Assembly: GCA_025201805.1 (NCBI GenBank)
Contig: MU619258.1
Coordinates: 162,972-207,454 of the forward strand
From: Parasitella parasitica
Lineage: Eukaryota > Mucoromycota > Mucoromycetes > Mucorales > Mucoraceae
Reading direction: 5' to 3'
DNA length: 44,483 bases
Shown here: positions 21,450 to 32,123 of the stretch, in pieces
Layout: each line of letters opens with the position of its first letter
Numbering within the stretch: the stretch's first letter is position 1
Program-made: the position numbers and the translations under genes
Notes under the pieces: generated by a model
Seen by the model: the letters and a program-made list of their open reading frames with translations, nothing else
The model's database searches: none
What the model was told of the DNA's origin: nothing

Positions 21450-24400
21450 GAAAAAATAGAGGTTGTGTCTGATTTGGTTGACGAGATACTTATAGGAGCT
21501 CTCCTTCTCGTAGGCAGCGAAGTAGAAACAGACGCTGTTAATTCTTCAATTGGTATATTTTGACTGCATGAAAAGTGATTAAACATCATTGTCTCGATGG
21601 AATCACTAAAAGAATCAGATATCAGTATCTTAAGGCATTGTATTGACAGACTAATTACAATACCTTGTTGGTATCACACGCCTTAACTTTTCAATGGATG
21701 CAATATGACTAAACTTGTGGTAAGCATACATCATTTGGTAGCTTTTTTGTGCTGCAAGTGAACTTGAAGCTTTATTTTTGACCGAATCACCATCGCCATC
21801 GTCGGTATCAAGCGTAAATCCAGAAAAATACTTTTGCAGTGTCGATACAATCTATATATAATACATTTGTCATTAAAACACGCATTTAAAAATACATCGT
21901 ATACTTGCCGTTGATTCCCATTCTTGGACTGTTAGCTTCTGACTTGCCATTAACAGATAGTCGATAGTTTTCATACTTAAAGTCAATCGTAATTTCATCT
22001 GTTCAGGTGCAATTAATTTGACATCGTCAGCTGTATGAATAGGCTCAAGTAGCTGGTATAGAGTTGAAATAAACCCTGATTTGAGTTCTGTCACTAATGC
22101 TTCATTCGACATGTAGGGTACCAGGTCTTGTAGCAATGTCAATATGGAGCAAATACATTTAGTGTTCTTGCTTGACATGGATTTACGATAGCTATCGATC
22201 AAACTGATCAGATAAGCGTATTGCACAGAGGTAAATGTAGACCCAAATCCTCCAATGATATGCACAGTCGTTCGAATTAGTGGGTATCGTATATGGTTGC
22301 CTCGTAATATGATTTTTACTAGTTGTCGAACGATATGCTTGGACGTCAGTATTGGGCCAAGTAAGTTGCAAATATGGGTCATTGCATCTCCAGCAAGATC
22401 TGAGGTGGGCTTTGATTTTTCAGTGGTTGTTTCTGCTGATACTGTTATGGTTGGCGTGGGTGCTGTTATTTTTGAGCTGCTCTGCTTTTTATTGTCGCAT
22501 GCAGGGTCATGGATGGCAAGCGCTTCAAGATAGCATGGCAGCAACTGCTGTAAGAACACTGTGATTCCCAATCTTTTGACGAATTCGTTTATGATTTTGT
22601 GTGTAAAGAGTATTCTTGGTATATTAGGTCGTAGCGCCTCAAACATCGAAATTATCCTCTTTAGCAGATATGTGCGAGCCTTTTCAGGTCCCAATCTTTG
22701 AGCTAGTTTTGGGAATAAACTGATCGACCCAATGCGTGTTTCGATGTGCGTAAATAGCTGAGAGAAACTAGGCAATAGTAACAAAAATGCCTACAGTCTT
22801 TGTTAGTCAGAAGTGTTGCATAAGTAGGCTAAAACTTACTTCGTCTTCTAAATCACAAATACGGTCGATCCATTTATCGGCCAGATACAGTCTTCTCGAC
22901 CACTCTGCCTGATGAAAAGCAGCAAGATAATCATACATTTCGGGTACAGTGTCAGGAAAAGGGAAGGAGCAACGACTACTTTGTACACTCACTACAGGAA
23001 ACGATGCACAGAGTATAGCTTTGGCTGTAGGTCTATCTTGCCAATGATCCGATTTAAGAGCTGAGATAACATTTGTAACAGCAGGCGACATATCCGCTTT
23101 GCCTGTGGTTGTAATGTCGCAAGATGCTTCGCCATTCCGTGCTTCAAAATACCCACTAGCAGATGCATGAGGCAGCTCCCCGCCTAAATCAACTGCTTTA
23201 AAGTTACCAGCAGTATAGATACTTTCGATGACATGACTCAGACAGTACATGTCATGCGACGCGCTGATAGAAAATGGATTAGGGGCTTTGCTGGAGGATG
23301 TATCCCTGGGATCAATAGTAAAACGCTGAGGTGGGTTTGGATACACTGGATTGAGCACAACCTCTGCCTTATTCATGGATTTATACTTGGCCGCAAACGC
23401 AACCATATCTTCAAAATGATCCAAATCATCAATAAAATGCATTTCATCCATGTGAAGAGGCATTCGGATAGGCTCGCTTCGAAGCACCGAAATGAAGGGT
23501 TCCGCTGCTGCTATAGACGACGGTAAACTGCGACTAGTGTCAATGGAAGAAGCGGACGAGTGAATTGAAGGTGTACGGTCCCTGTTGGTATTGATGGATG
23601 CAGCAGTAGTGGTCCCTGTTGGTGATGCGTTTGCCATATGGGAAAGCAAGCCTGTCGTTGCACTATCGACACTAGTACTGTTTGATAAGATAGTCTGTCT
23701 GGTGAGGACACTGTTGCTTCTGTGCGATTTTGAAATTGCAGGAGCTGTTGCTGTTGCTTGTGCGGCAGGCACATCTATAATTGTGCTTGACTCCAATGTA
23801 TCTGTATTTGCTATAGAAGCTGCAAGATGCATCGTTGTCGGTGAGTTTGCCGTCGATATCTGATCCCTTTTCCAGTTGCATCCACGCTGAGGGTGTTTAT
23901 CTTTGAATAGCTGGATAATGCCATGTTTCATAAAACTATTTTGCCCAGCCAGCAACGGTAATGCCACATTCTTAGCTTCGATGGCACCTTTTCCCGTTAA
24001 ATCATTGCCAAACGTAAGGTCAATCCAGTGATGCAAATTAAATGATACATAATCGCTCTCAAGTGCTTCTGAATGCTTCAAAATGAAATCCTCTGGCGAC
24101 TCTGCCCACTTTGGGATTTGGATGTCTGGCATGTCTGCATGCACTGATTTAAAAATGGTTGGATCTGTGTAGAATTCGGGTATACATTCATCGGGTGTCC
24201 ATTGATACAATCGTTGCATGGATGAAGGGTATTCATTGGGTTCGTATTTAGATCTTACAAATTGGCACAGAACTGGTATAGGTGTTTTTCGAGCTTGATA
24301 AACATAATATGTGATATCCGATAAAATGTCAGTGATATGGTGTGGCACAGGTCCGTCAAAGGTGAAATCCAACTGCTCATCCCCTTTATTGATACGAAAT

Positions 24401-25637
24401 TTGGTTTGTTTAAAGTTGCGCCATCCATCAGCAACAGAGTCGCCGGAAAAGTCTGTGATCCAAGGCAAAATTGGATGGAAATTCGGATCGCCTTCTCTTC
24501 TCCCGGCCAAATGGTTCAATGCCATTAAATAGCTGTAATTGGATATTTTGCCCTTTACCCAACTGACGACAAGCGGCTCCTCTGGTATCTCTCTAGACAG
24601 CTTTAATGACTCTTGTTCATATAGCCACTTTTTCAAATCTAGAAAACTAATCAACAACCGTGTGCAGCATAGAACGCTTGTATCTTACTAAAATCGATCG
24701 GATTTGGCTCAAATTCCATGCCGGCCAACTGTATCCAAAGATTCTCGTCTACAAGAATGTTAGATGCTTTAATACTTCCATGTACGATCCCTCTGCTGTG
24801 TAAACTGGCAACCACTCGTAATAACTGGTATATAATGAAGGATTTCTTCAGGTTGGAGCAAAGTACACCTGGGTTATATGTTATAAGATCTTGCAGTGTA
24901 GTTCCGCGATAAGAAGCCAAAAAATAGTAGGCAGTGTCCGTTTCTATCAAAGCAAAAACCTCAGGCAAATTCGAGTTTGAGCTATCCGGCTCCTGTTCGC
25001 AAACAACGCTTTCTTGCTCCAGTAAAATATGGTCATAATTGTCGCTATCTGGTATTGATATTCTCTTGAATCTTTTGCAGTTTGGCCATAGCATTGTCTG
25101 CATTGTTTTCACGAATTCAGATTGATCTCCTGAAGGCAAATACTCACTAAACGCATCATTGAGCATCTCGATTTTCTGGTCCGCTCCTTTTCCTTCTAAA
25201 AGTGATTGCATATAGTTGATGAGCGGCCATCTATCTTGTGTACTCTTGTTTGCATCTTGGCTGTCGTTAGTAGACAGTGGCTTGTATATGGATAAACTGT
25301 TTGCTCTGTCTTTACATAATACGGCAGCATAGATATTGACTGTAGGCGCTTGCTTCTGCAATGATCCTTCTGTTACGTTTCGAAAAGACCCGGGATTCTT
25401 GAGCATAATTGGTCTGTCCGTTGATGTCGTGCTTTTGATTTTGTCAATCCACTCTGTATCTACCTACAAGCATGTATTTTTAAAGCTCTAGCTTGCATAA
25501 ACTGGGTGAAAACTTACAACGCAACACGCGCTTGAACCTGTTTTTCTTCCAAGAGGGAAAAAGGGAAATGCAACATCTATCTTGAGATCTTGGTGTATCT
25601 TTTGCTTCAGCTCTTGCGTACTATAGTTGTTTCCCAT
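19704..25637 (-). CDS. WDR81: WDR81-like pseudokinase-BEACH-WD40 protein
   Basis: Large endolysosomal-type BEACH protein. The animal homologue WDR81 acts with WDR91 to restrain endosomal PI3-kinase and in autophagy. Ten exons are inferred: 25518-25637, 24689-25463, 22840-24638, 21909-22790, 21664-21851, 20937-21605, 20539-20881, 20158-20484, 19902-20099 and 19704-19832, giving 1809 aa. The kinase-like region (about 150-298) has HGSIKASN where HRD-K-N is expected and LAGMEF where DFG is expected, so it should be catalytically dead. The BEACH domain (about 320-560) shows ISNYSYLMALN, AGRREGDPNFHP and WPW-like LPWITDFSG. A helical middle part follows, then about 16 Gln near residue 1310, and WD repeats from about 1480 to the end (SGSRDKTVKIWS; last blade LLLFGCAEGEIFLY). 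Intron 4 has a GC donor. The ATG at 25637 (MGNNYST) is preferred; upstream open frame runs into a LINE. Confidence 0.88.
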
Positions 25638-25756
25638 GGCAAACAAATCAAGTGAAAAGAGTTTAATAAGGAGAAAACGAGCACAGAATACAGTTTTTGG
25701 AAACAAGCTCTCGTCGAGGTATTTAAGGAACCGCCTGTCCCACCCAACTTTGCAAT

Positions 25757-25770
25757 GATGCTTCTGCTTG
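25757..25770. repeat. left target-site duplication of LINE
   Basis: GATGCTTCTGCTTG here is repeated exactly at 26262-26275, flanking the LINE fragment. Confidence 0.8.
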
Positions 25771-26261
25771 AAATTGTCCAGTAAGTCTTGGCTGGCAATG
25801 ATCCCAAGCATTGTCGATTCTGATCGCTGTGTCTGCTGCAATCAGGTAAAAACTGCCGAGCATCTGATCATTAGTTGCCCTCACAAACTGGACATCTGGC
25901 GCCCCATGTTGACCATGTGTATATTAGCAATGCAGACCAATTGTCTCTGCACCGTGTCTACACCGACCTTCGGGAGCTCACACTTTCCTCCTACCTTTTC
26001 CGGCCTGCCGTCTCTACCATCTCCATCATAGACTGCTTTTCTGTAGTACTCTACTAAGTCTGGCGAGCCCATTGGTGCCATCACTTCGATGCCGTCCCGC
26101 TTATACCACAGCATGTGTTTCGAATCATTCACAAAGAGTTATTCATTCGTTATCATTTTGAGTTGTCCCTGTCCTGCACACACCTCAATCCACTCAATTC
26201 GATGAGTTTTATTTGTTTTAACCCTATTTCAATAAATAAAATCTTTCGTCCATAAAAAAAA
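25771..26261 (+). mobile_element. 5'-truncated LINE retrotransposon insertion
   Basis: About 490 bp flanked by an exact 14-bp direct repeat and ending in a run of A, the signature of target-primed reverse transcription. The plus strand encodes the tail of a LINE polyprotein: C-x-CC...AEHLIISCPHK-x-DIW (zinc-binding region after the reverse transcriptase, zf-RVT type). After a frameshift at about 25900 comes a second stretch, VYTDLRELTLSSYLFRPAVS. The body is therefore a dead, truncated copy. It lies antisense to, and about 120 bp upstream of, the WDR81-like start codon, so it probably sits in that gene's promoter or 5' leader. Confidence 0.85.
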
Positions 26262-26275
26262 GATGCTTCTGCTTG
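26262..26275. repeat. right target-site duplication of LINE
   Basis: Exact copy of 25757-25770, directly after the A-rich tail of the LINE. Confidence 0.8.
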
Positions 26276-26520
26276 CTCAACATGGTACGGTACATACAAG
26301 AGAACATGATTCACAAAGAGACTCGATTTAGACAAACGGCATCTCGTTTTTATGGTATTGCTGCCAAACTTTATGCTATGCCATGCTTTGTAAAACACGG
26401 CTCATCAAAAATCACTGGTTTTGACAGTCGTCTCAAGACTACATGTGTTTGCTCTGCATGCTGAAGGTCTAAACAATTATTAGCAAATAAAACCAATAAA
26501 GGCCTCGGGAAGAGATTTAT

Positions 26521-27609
26521 TCATTCAAGAGGTTGGCGCCACCACAATTCCTCTTCATCTTTATTAATGAACATAGTTTCTTCATATTTTGTGTCAAGCT
26601 TAATATCTTCAAAACCGTAGGTTTGATCATATCGGTCTTTTTCGTCCAAGTCAGACCAACTTGCACCGTCTACTTGACTGAAAATGGCCGAGTCATAACT
26701 AGCATTATCGATGCTATGAATATGTACAGGTGATAATCGTTGCTTCTCGTAGTTTGGCTTCTTCATATTAGAAAACAATACTTTCATTTCGCTAATGGAT
26801 ACTCTTTGCGCAGGATCAATAGCAAGCACTTTCTGTAAAAACTCCATATATTCAGGACTAAGATCTGGAAATAATTTTCTTAGTGACAGTGGATCTCTTT
26901 TGAAAGCAGAAAAGTCGGCATCTTTGTCAGAGGCTTCCTGCCATGGATTTCTACCAAAGAGTAGTGCTAATAATACAATTCCTAACGACCAAACGTCAGA
27001 GGCAGCAGCATCACAAGTTCTAGATCTATCATTAGTGGGCGGAAAATGCTCAGGGCCTAAAAAAGTAGTTGAGCCGCATCCAAATTCTGATGAAAACCGC
27101 TCTTTAGTTGCTAATCCGAAATCTGCTACCTTGATGGAACCATCTTCGTGCAACAAGACGTTCTCCAATTTGATATCGCGATGATAGAGGTCCTTTTCAT
27201 GCATATGTTCAATAGCTTCCAATATTTGTGAGTAAAGAACGTGGCAGTGTGCATTATCAACACCATCGTCCACGTAATCAAATAAATCACCTTGCTCACA
27301 TAAATCCATAATCAGATATGTATAATGATCCTCCTCAATGACTTGGTGAAGGCCGAGTAAATAAGGATGGTCAAGACTTTGTTGAATATCAATTTCCTGT
27401 CTTTGTAGCTCCAATTCATCTTCATTCAGACCATTTTTACACAGCCTTTTTACAGCAAAATATTTCCCATTTTTAAGTAATTGAGCCAAGAATAAGCAGC
27501 CGTAAGATCCATGACCAAGTTCATCCATGAGTAAATATGCATCTTCGTCGCCAATTACTTTGTCAATCTTAGTTTCGGATGCTTGATTCCAAATGTCTTC
27601 TGAAGTCAT
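26521..27609 (-). CDS. Ran1/Ksp1-like Ser/Thr protein kinase
   Basis: Single-exon 362-aa protein kinase of the fungal Ran1/Pat1-Ksp1-Vhs1 type, kinases linked to nutrient and differentiation control. The kinase domain spans about residues 25-310. It has a glycine loop GHGSYG (32-37), catalytic Lys in FAVKRL (54), YHRDIKLEN (142-150; catalytic Asp 145) and the DFG at 163-165. The activation segment is FGCGSTTFLGPEHF, with GPE replacing the usual APE. It also has the DVWSLGIVLLALLFGRNPW segment and an Arg-containing helix (PAQRVS). All core catalytic residues are present, so it should be active. A short acidic tail with several Trp and Tyr follows. The FGCGS-x-x-FLGPE activation segment is what points to the Ran1/Ksp1 group. 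Upstream lies an AT dinucleotide run. Confidence 0.92.
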   Translation of the reverse strand: MTSEDIWNQASETKIDKVIGDEDAYLLMDELGHGSYGCLFLAQLLKNGKYFAVKRLCKNGLNEDELELQRQEIDIQQSLDHPYLLGLHQVIEEDHYTYLIMDLCEQGDLFDYVDDGVDNAHCHVLYSQILEAIEHMHEKDLYHRDIKLENVLLHEDGSIKVADFGLATKERFSSEFGCGSTTFLGPEHFPPTNDRSRTCDAAASDVWSLGIVLLALLFGRNPWQEASDKDADFSAFKRDPLSLRKLFPDLSPEYMEFLQKVLAIDPAQRVSISEMKVLFSNMKKPNYEKQRLSPVHIHSIDNASYDSAIFSQVDGASWSDLDEKDRYDQTYGFEDIKLDTKYEETMFINKDEEELWWRQPLE

Positions 27610-27744
27610 GTTTATTGGTATAGAGATTGAATAGATGCGGAAAGAGAGTGAGTGTGTAAAGTTGATTAAACCGGTCTAATACACGATGCAGTGATCCTTT
27701 AAAGGAGATATGGATTGAAATAAAAAAAAATTGGATGAAAAGAA

Positions 27745-27767
27745 ATATATATATATATATATATATA
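27745..27767. repeat. (AT)n microsatellite
   Basis: Uninterrupted AT dinucleotides, about 11 units, some 135 bp upstream of the kinase start codon. Confidence 0.95.
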
Positions 27768-29549
27768 CAACTACTATGCAATGGGGTTTATTCAGACGAA
27801 ATAGCTCTGATGGTTCTTTATATTTTCATACAGTGGATATTGCTTGACTTATTGTTCCGATTGTTAAAGGACTAGCACAATGTCCATTTTTTGAGAAAGA
27901 AAAAAATAGGATACAAAGGGATGAGGTGTTGTATCTTTTTTTATGATACAAATTAAAGAAGAAAAACATGGCATATACACAAGAATTCCAATTGATGCTA
28001 TTGTTGTGTGCGAAATGCTCCTGCTTCCCGTTTTAAACACATTAATTTTTTTTTTCTAAACATGTGCATATGCACACGTGTCTTTGGCAATTTTAAATTG
28101 AAATAAGCTTCAAGCATGTTGTAATTATATACAAATGTACTCATTGCTCATTGTATAAATGTATGTATATTCAACGTATTTATTGTGAATCGATTAGATA
28201 AACCGAAGCATATTCAAACGTCTCTAAGCCAAAATTTGAATTAAGCAGTTTTGTTGTATAGAATAAAAATAACTATGCTCATTCAAAGCACAGAGCAACA
28301 CATTTATCATGCTTGCATAAGCATACAAATGGGGTTTATCTTGTGTCATGAAAATTCTTCTTGGCGAATATTATAGTCATTTAATGTAAAGAGTAATAAT
28401 AAACATATGTATTTAACCTCAAACAAATAATGGAGATATAAATAAGCCTTTTTACGCATATGATAGTATCAGAAGAATGCAATCAGGATTGATCTATACA
28501 AGAAATGAAAGTTTTTTTTTGCCTATTACTTGGGATGGTTGCAGTTCTTACACCATGCTTATAAATTAGGATGATAATGGTGCATTCTTACTGAACATCA
28601 TGATTTTAAAATCTTGTGATTCATCATCGATGTGTGTCGTCAATTAAACTAAGCTCATTGTTTTTTAGAGATGAGTCTCTTCTCAAGTGTACCTTGAATT
28701 TAATTATAGTCCTACAAGCTCATATTGCCTAAAAATTTCTAAATTTGTCTATATAGTGCTTTTATGATTTTTGTTTAGACACTTCGAACAGCCAATTGTA
28801 GTAAACCTATTGAAAAGATCCCTTCATCTTAAACGGTATTTTGCTTATCCAACGGCGGTCTGTATCCGAGATCCATCAGCAAAGATCCTTATGTTTTTTG
28901 TATTATACATGTTAGCCTATCTTGTAATCTTATTCTTTGCGCATAATTTTTGTGTTCTATAGTGTGTAAAGTTGATCAAGTTTTATTTCTGCAAAAGAAC
29001 TTTGTGCTGGTCTGTCATTTATATCAAAATTTTGTTTATTACTTTGAGTTAATATGCTCTATGCACTCTACTAAATCTGAGACACTGGTAAGAGAATGAT
29101 AGTGAGGTTCGGGGGATATGATGTATTGAATTGATCCAAATGTGATATTTCACTCCTGAGATGAGTTTATACTGATTTGACATCTGGTTTTGGGATTGAT
29201 GCATCAAGAGGTGTCAGTAATAAGTAAAAAATTCTTTGGTAGATCTGTTTTCTATTGACGTTTGATATAACAGGTCAGGGAAACTCAATGGGATATATAA
29301 TTGGAAGCTATATAAATGCCTTGCTTCTATGGTTGGGCCATGAAGGTTGGTATTACCAACCATCTGATTGATGTCTATGATCTGTGGTAAGAGGCTGGTT
29401 ATAGATAATAAATTAATGACATGCAAGTAATATAAGTGTTTGTTTATTGATTTGTGGTAATAAATAGATAGGAAAGCACAGATAAATTTGTTAGTTTTCA
29501 TTTACCTGCGGCAATTAAGTTTGAATATAATACGCTATATAATATATGT

Positions 29550-29830
29550 GTATATTACTGGACAAGTAGTGATTGACAGCAATATATGGAGGTAAACTTA
29601 TAGTAATAAACTCCTTTATAATGATGGATGTTGATCAGAAGTGTCAGATCAATTGTGATAGTAAAACTAGTTAGTCTTTTAATTATAGTAATAATTAAAA
29701 TCAGAATGAAAAGAATTAGAATTAGGCAGATGTTTTCACTACTATTCCAATATCTGTTAAGAGTTGAATCTGTTTATAATAATTGGGTGTTTCATGTAAG
29801 ATGAGACATCATGTAATGTGAATCAATACA
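29550..29830 (-). repeat. transposon-like repeat, segment A (inverted copy)
   Basis: Reverse complement of this stretch matches 14515-14780 with scattered mismatches and small indels. See the finding on a terminal-inverted-repeat element. Confidence 0.75.
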
Positions 29831-29845
29831 TTATGCCTTATTGCA

Positions 29846-30000
29846 ACAGGCACGATTATCGCTATCTGAGCATAACTTGAATTCCCTTGTGGGTGACCTG
29901 TCTATCAAAAGTTATGTATAAAGATACTTTTTATTTTCATTACTAATAGACATTTACAGACATTTGGCCATTACTTTTGCTAACGGAACAATAGAAAAGA
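29846..30000 (+). repeat. transposon-like repeat, segment B
   Basis: Contains ATCGCTATCTGAGCATAACT, TATCAAAAGTTAT and ACTTTTGCTAACGGAACA, matching segment B at 14990-15090 plus about 15390 in the same orientation. Here B directly follows inverted segment A. Confidence 0.7.
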
Positions 30001-30674
30001 TATCTAACTTGAAAATCATATTTGTATGGAGAAAAAACATAAAAGGTGAAGATGACGTGAGGAGTAATCATACATGTAAACGCATACAACAAATATAACT
30101 GAAGATCAGCTAGCTAGCTGCTAGAAACTATGTTACGTTGTTCCTGCGGAATAATGTAATAAGGTAAAGGACTTATAATAGTAGGGATTGCAAAATGAAT
30201 CCACTATCGAATATTGCCGATGCATACTAATTTCAAGATATACTCAATCATAACAATGTCTCCCAAAAAAAAGTTCTTTGATTGGTATTATGTGTTTCGT
30301 GAGACAGCCCGCTGTAAGCCATTAGAACGAAGATCGAGTTTTTTCACCATAGTTTGGGGGATGAGAAGATACCTTATTAAATATGTATTTTAAGACGAAA
30401 GTTTAGAGCATCATCCGTATTTTGAGTGCACCAAGTACTATTAACAAATGTTACCATTGCTATCCGATGTGATACACATTTAATAAAGAATTGTGCGATC
30501 TGTTTAAACAACATTATTTCCCATCCGATTTTAGATTAGCAGCAGATGCAGTACCTTCTTGATAAAAATTACTTTGACAAGTGATATAATATCAACCACT
30601 TTTATTGCCATATACTGAAACGAATAAGTCAAAAATAAAAATAAAAAAAACAAAACATGGAGGGAGAGGGATCA

Positions 30675-32046
30675 TCAAGGGGAACTTTTATGGCCAATGG
30701 GACCAAAAGCACTTCGATGATTCTTAGTATTTGCAGAGGGGATGAATGGATGATTTTCAAGTAATTCAATACTAGACAATGGATGACCAAAATTTGAGAT
30801 GGTTGAACGAAAAGGATGGTTGTTGGGTATGTTTGTGTTGTAATTAAAATCGACTTTATATAAGCAAAGCGGGTCAGTTTGATTTTGTTTAGGTATGATG
30901 TCCAGATCTAAACCTGTTGAAAAAGGAGAGTACCAATTTTTGTTTGTTTTTTTTACAATGAAATGATCCTTTTCTTCGTCATCATCAGCATCATCTTCGC
31001 TATGAACAGGTGTTGGTTCAAATGAATATAAGTTCAATGGTTGTTCAGCTTCAACATGATCGTTGATGGAAGATGTACAAGAGAATGTTGGAGAAGGAAA
31101 AAAGTGTGTGACAGTAGTTGCAGGGTCAATATTTACATCTAATTCTTTTTTCCTTTGTTGATTTTTCTTTGTGCCAGAAACACTCACCCAATTGCCGATT
31201 TCGTTGTCCTGTTGCGGTTGCGGTTCATTCTCTTTCTTCAAGTTATTTACAATCGGTGCCGGTGGGGTAGAAGGAGGAGATGCTATTTGAATGGATCGGG
31301 GCCTGTGTCTTGGTTCATTAATTGCAGCTGTTATTTTTTTGGGTTTTCGTCTTTTAGATGATTTTTTCTTCAGTTGTTTTGCAGGTTCAATTGCTTGTGA
31401 GTTGTTAGAATTTAGTGTTTCTTTTTGCTTAATAGTTCTCTTTCTCTATAATATGTTTTTTGGGTTAATTATATTTGCAAATGTAAATCCGCCGCTTGAA
31501 TTGATCATCCAAATGCTGCCCCACCCCCACCCTAGCAAACAGAAATGCCCAATGCCAAAAAAAAATTTGTTCACACACAAGACAACGATGCATGGGGATG
31601 GAAAATCAAGGGGAGTGACAAAAAAAAAGGGATTCATTAGAAATAATATGTTTTTGTATACATCTCCTTTGTAATCTCCCTTTATAACGAAAATGATAGC
31701 TAAAATAAATTTGTAATACCTTAAATATAATATAAGCTGCATATATAATCGACAAGATGCTCCATGTCACTGGTGATTGCCGTAATCGAGAAAACAGTCG
31801 AATTCGTTTAATTTGTTTATTCGTGTTGAGATTGCGTTGATATGGAATTGAAATATCTGAGGATACATTTCTGATTGTGATTAGTTGTTGTTGTAGTACA
31901 GCTGCAGATGCTGTTGTTTGAAATAGCCAGCTGTTTACATGCGAAAAAATAGCTACAACAAGGATGGAAATGAGCGAAATCATGATGAGCAATACAGGAG
32001 ACATGACAACAAAGGATGTTATCTGTAGCCCTCGAATTGTACGCAT
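30675..32046 (-). CDS. uncharacterised two-TM membrane protein
   Basis: I do not recognise this family. Two exons (31720-32046 and 30675-31445) join in phase across a 274-nt intron to give 365 aa; GT donor and TTATAG acceptor are clear. The first 40 residues contain a strong hydrophobic segment (VVMSPVLLIMISLISILVVA). A second weaker one lies at about 92-108 (WSILSIIYAAYIIF), ending at a basic RKR cluster right after the splice. The remainder is a hydrophilic, Lys-, Pro- and Asp/Glu-rich tail with a run of acidic residues (DDADDDEEKD), probably disordered. A TATA-like box lies 70 bp upstream of the ATG. A two-pass membrane anchor with a long soluble tail is the simplest reading. The intron is longer than its neighbours, so a small missed exon is possible. 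Confidence 0.6.
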
Positions 32047-32113
32047 TGTAATAAAGGAAAGTATTGTAAACTTGAAAAAGAAACAAGAAAAATGGCCCAG
32101 TAGAAAATATTTT

Positions 32114-32123
32114 CTTTTTTATA
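32114..32123 (-). promoter_or_regulatory. TATA-like box of the two-TM protein gene
   Basis: TATAAAAAAG on the minus strand, about 70 nt upstream of the ATG at 32046; same spacing as the TATA box of the WWE gene. Confidence 0.45.

Larger units (their letters stand above)
27610..30674. other. 3-kb AT-rich spacer with repeat fragments
   Basis: No confident gene. It contains an (AT)n run (27745-27767) upstream of the kinase gene and transposon-like segments at 29550-30000. The open frame at 28771-28962 is hydrophobic but short and unassigned; the frame at 29214-29501 overlaps repeat-rich sequence. I see nothing else interpretable. Confidence 0.45.

Noticed and set aside
21018-21563. 181-aa plus-strand ORF with a long Cys run
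   Set aside because: It is the antisense shadow of the WDR81-like exon carrying the polyglutamine tract; the Cys run is the complement of the Gln codons.
25638-25841. Upstream extension of the WDR81-like protein to a Met at 25841
   Set aside because: The open frame continues into the LINE insertion and its target duplication, so the extension is composite and accidental; the ATG at 25637 starts the credible protein.
26795-27184. 129-aa plus-strand ORF
   Set aside because: It lies wholly antisense to the kinase domain, whose motifs are unambiguous.
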